Shown here: in pieces, positions 63,356 to 64,000 of the stretch
How the letters are laid out: every line of letters starts with the position of its first letter
Position numbering within the stretch: the first letter of the stretch is position 1
Assembly: GCA_002224055.1 (NCBI GenBank)
Contig: AZLU01000074.1
Location: 36,233-100,232, forward strand
Length of the DNA stretch: 64,000 nt
Reading direction: 5' to 3'
Origin: Pezizomycotina sp. ARF18
Lineage: Eukaryota; Ascomycota
Made by a program: the position numbers and the translations under genes
The notes under the pieces: model-generated
Told to the model about the DNA's origin: nothing
Seen by the model: only the letters and a program-made list of their open reading frames with translations
Database searches by the model: none

Positions 63356-64000
63356 ATGCCGTCGCGATACGAAGAAGCGAAGGCTTTAACCAAAACGGAC
63401 CCCATCAAGGCCGAAGACATTTACAAGGAGATCCTGGCCGAGAAGCCTGGCACGAACGAAGCCGCCATGAGAGAATACGAGCTGGTACTGATGGACCTGG
63501 GGTCTCTCTATCGCGATTATCGTACGGATGTCTAGCGAGAGGCAAAGAAAAGAATTTTGTAGTCATACGATTGCTTGATCGAGAGGCTGACTATGAGAAA
63601 AGCAAAACCAACGAGCTAGCGGATCTGATCATGAAAAGTCGTTCGGTCATGTCGTCCTTTGCGAAGGCAAAGACTGCCAAAATTGGTGCGCAGATTCCCA
63701 CACTGACGAATATTTAAACAGCTTGTAGTTTCTTACTGACTAACCCCGCTACGACTGCTTTTGCTCTTGTTTCCGCACCTTGCCTCAGTCCGTCAACTTA
63801 TCGACTCTTCTCTGGAATACCCGACACCGTCGACATACAAATCACTGTCACAAAGACATGTATCGAATGGGCCGTCTCGGAACGTCGATCTTCCTCCGCC
63901 AGAACCTCGAAACCAGGCTCGTTGGTCTGTACCTTCAGAAGAGCTCTACCAGGAAGCTCTCGCCCTTATAAATTACCTTCTGAAGGAACTGAAGCGGCTT
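63356..64000 (+). CDS. RPN6: 26S proteasome lid subunit Rpn6 (partial, runs off the window)
   Basis: N-terminal part of the PSMD11/Rpn6 lid subunit, a PCI-domain scaffold that clamps the lid to the core particle. ATG 63356 gives MPSRYEEAKALTKTDPIKAE, DIYKEILAEKPG and YELVLMDLGSLYRDY. The sequence then breaks; an intron of about 63518-63609 is likely before KTNELADLIMKSRSVMSSFA KAKTAKI. A second intron ends in CTCAG at 63787, followed by VRQLIDSF, DTVDIQITVTKTCIEWAVSE, RRSFLRQNLETRLVGLYLQ and, in the next frame, EALALINYLLKELKRL at the window edge. At least two slips occur. The PCI domain lies beyond the window. Confidence 0.93.

Overview
This window is nuclear DNA of a filamentous ascomycete fungus (Pezizomycotina). 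The evidence is: many short spliceosomal introns (47 to ~300 nt, mostly GT..AG with CTAAC/CTGAC-like branch points); fungal gene types such as UDP-galactopyranose mutase (absent from Saccharomyces-type yeasts), a group X (Chk1/Mak2-type) hybrid histidine kinase, Nma111, a DIL-plus-ankyrin protein and fungal histidinol-phosphate aminotransferase; and AT-rich intergenic DNA full of homopolymers and microsatellites. An early-diverging class (Orbiliomycetes or Pezizomycetes) is only a guess.

Layout. 1.8-3.3 kb: amidohydrolase (+). 3.6-4.6 kb: OGFr-domain protein (-). 6.1-6.5 kb: small Myb/SANT-like protein (+). 8.3-12.3 kb: Nma111 HtrA-type protease (+, at least 13 introns). 13.75-15.2 kb: histidinol-phosphate aminotransferase (+). 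16.8-20.3 kb: long J-protein (-). 22.6-24.9 kb: Q-rich SS18/SSXT-like coactivator (-). 26.7-28.8 kb: UDP-galactopyranose mutase (+). 29.6-30.3 kb: ribosomal protein eL27 (-). 31.2-36.1 kb: large coiled-coil protein with internal repeats (+). 39.4-40.3 kb: unknown small protein (+). 41.3-43.9 kb: ankyrin + DIL protein (-). 45.1-47.3 kb: GEN1/Yen1-type resolvase (-). 47.9-48.5 kb: glycolipid transfer protein (-). 48.9-50.4 kb: Sof1 (+). 52.5-60.15 kb: hybrid histidine kinase (+). 61.5-62.7 kb: membrane-anchored SDR (+). 63.36 kb to the end: Rpn6, cut by the window edge (+).

The genes are mostly independent housekeeping genes, not a pathway cluster. I saw no mobile element, CRISPR array, tRNA or rRNA.

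The dominant oddity is technical. Nearly every conserved gene, including essential single-copy ones (eL27, Sof1, Rpn6, Nma111), loses frame by one base, and in most junctions I could check the conserved protein is restored by one extra base in a short homopolymer (GGG, AAAA, TTTTT). This points to homopolymer-contraction errors in the assembly rather than to pseudogenes. Coding limits below are therefore given as gene spans; internal frames are described where I could follow them. I did not find a convincing undescribed biological system. The best biological leads are the repeat-built coiled-coil protein, the unknown 39.4 kb gene, and a set of start-codon micro-exons.
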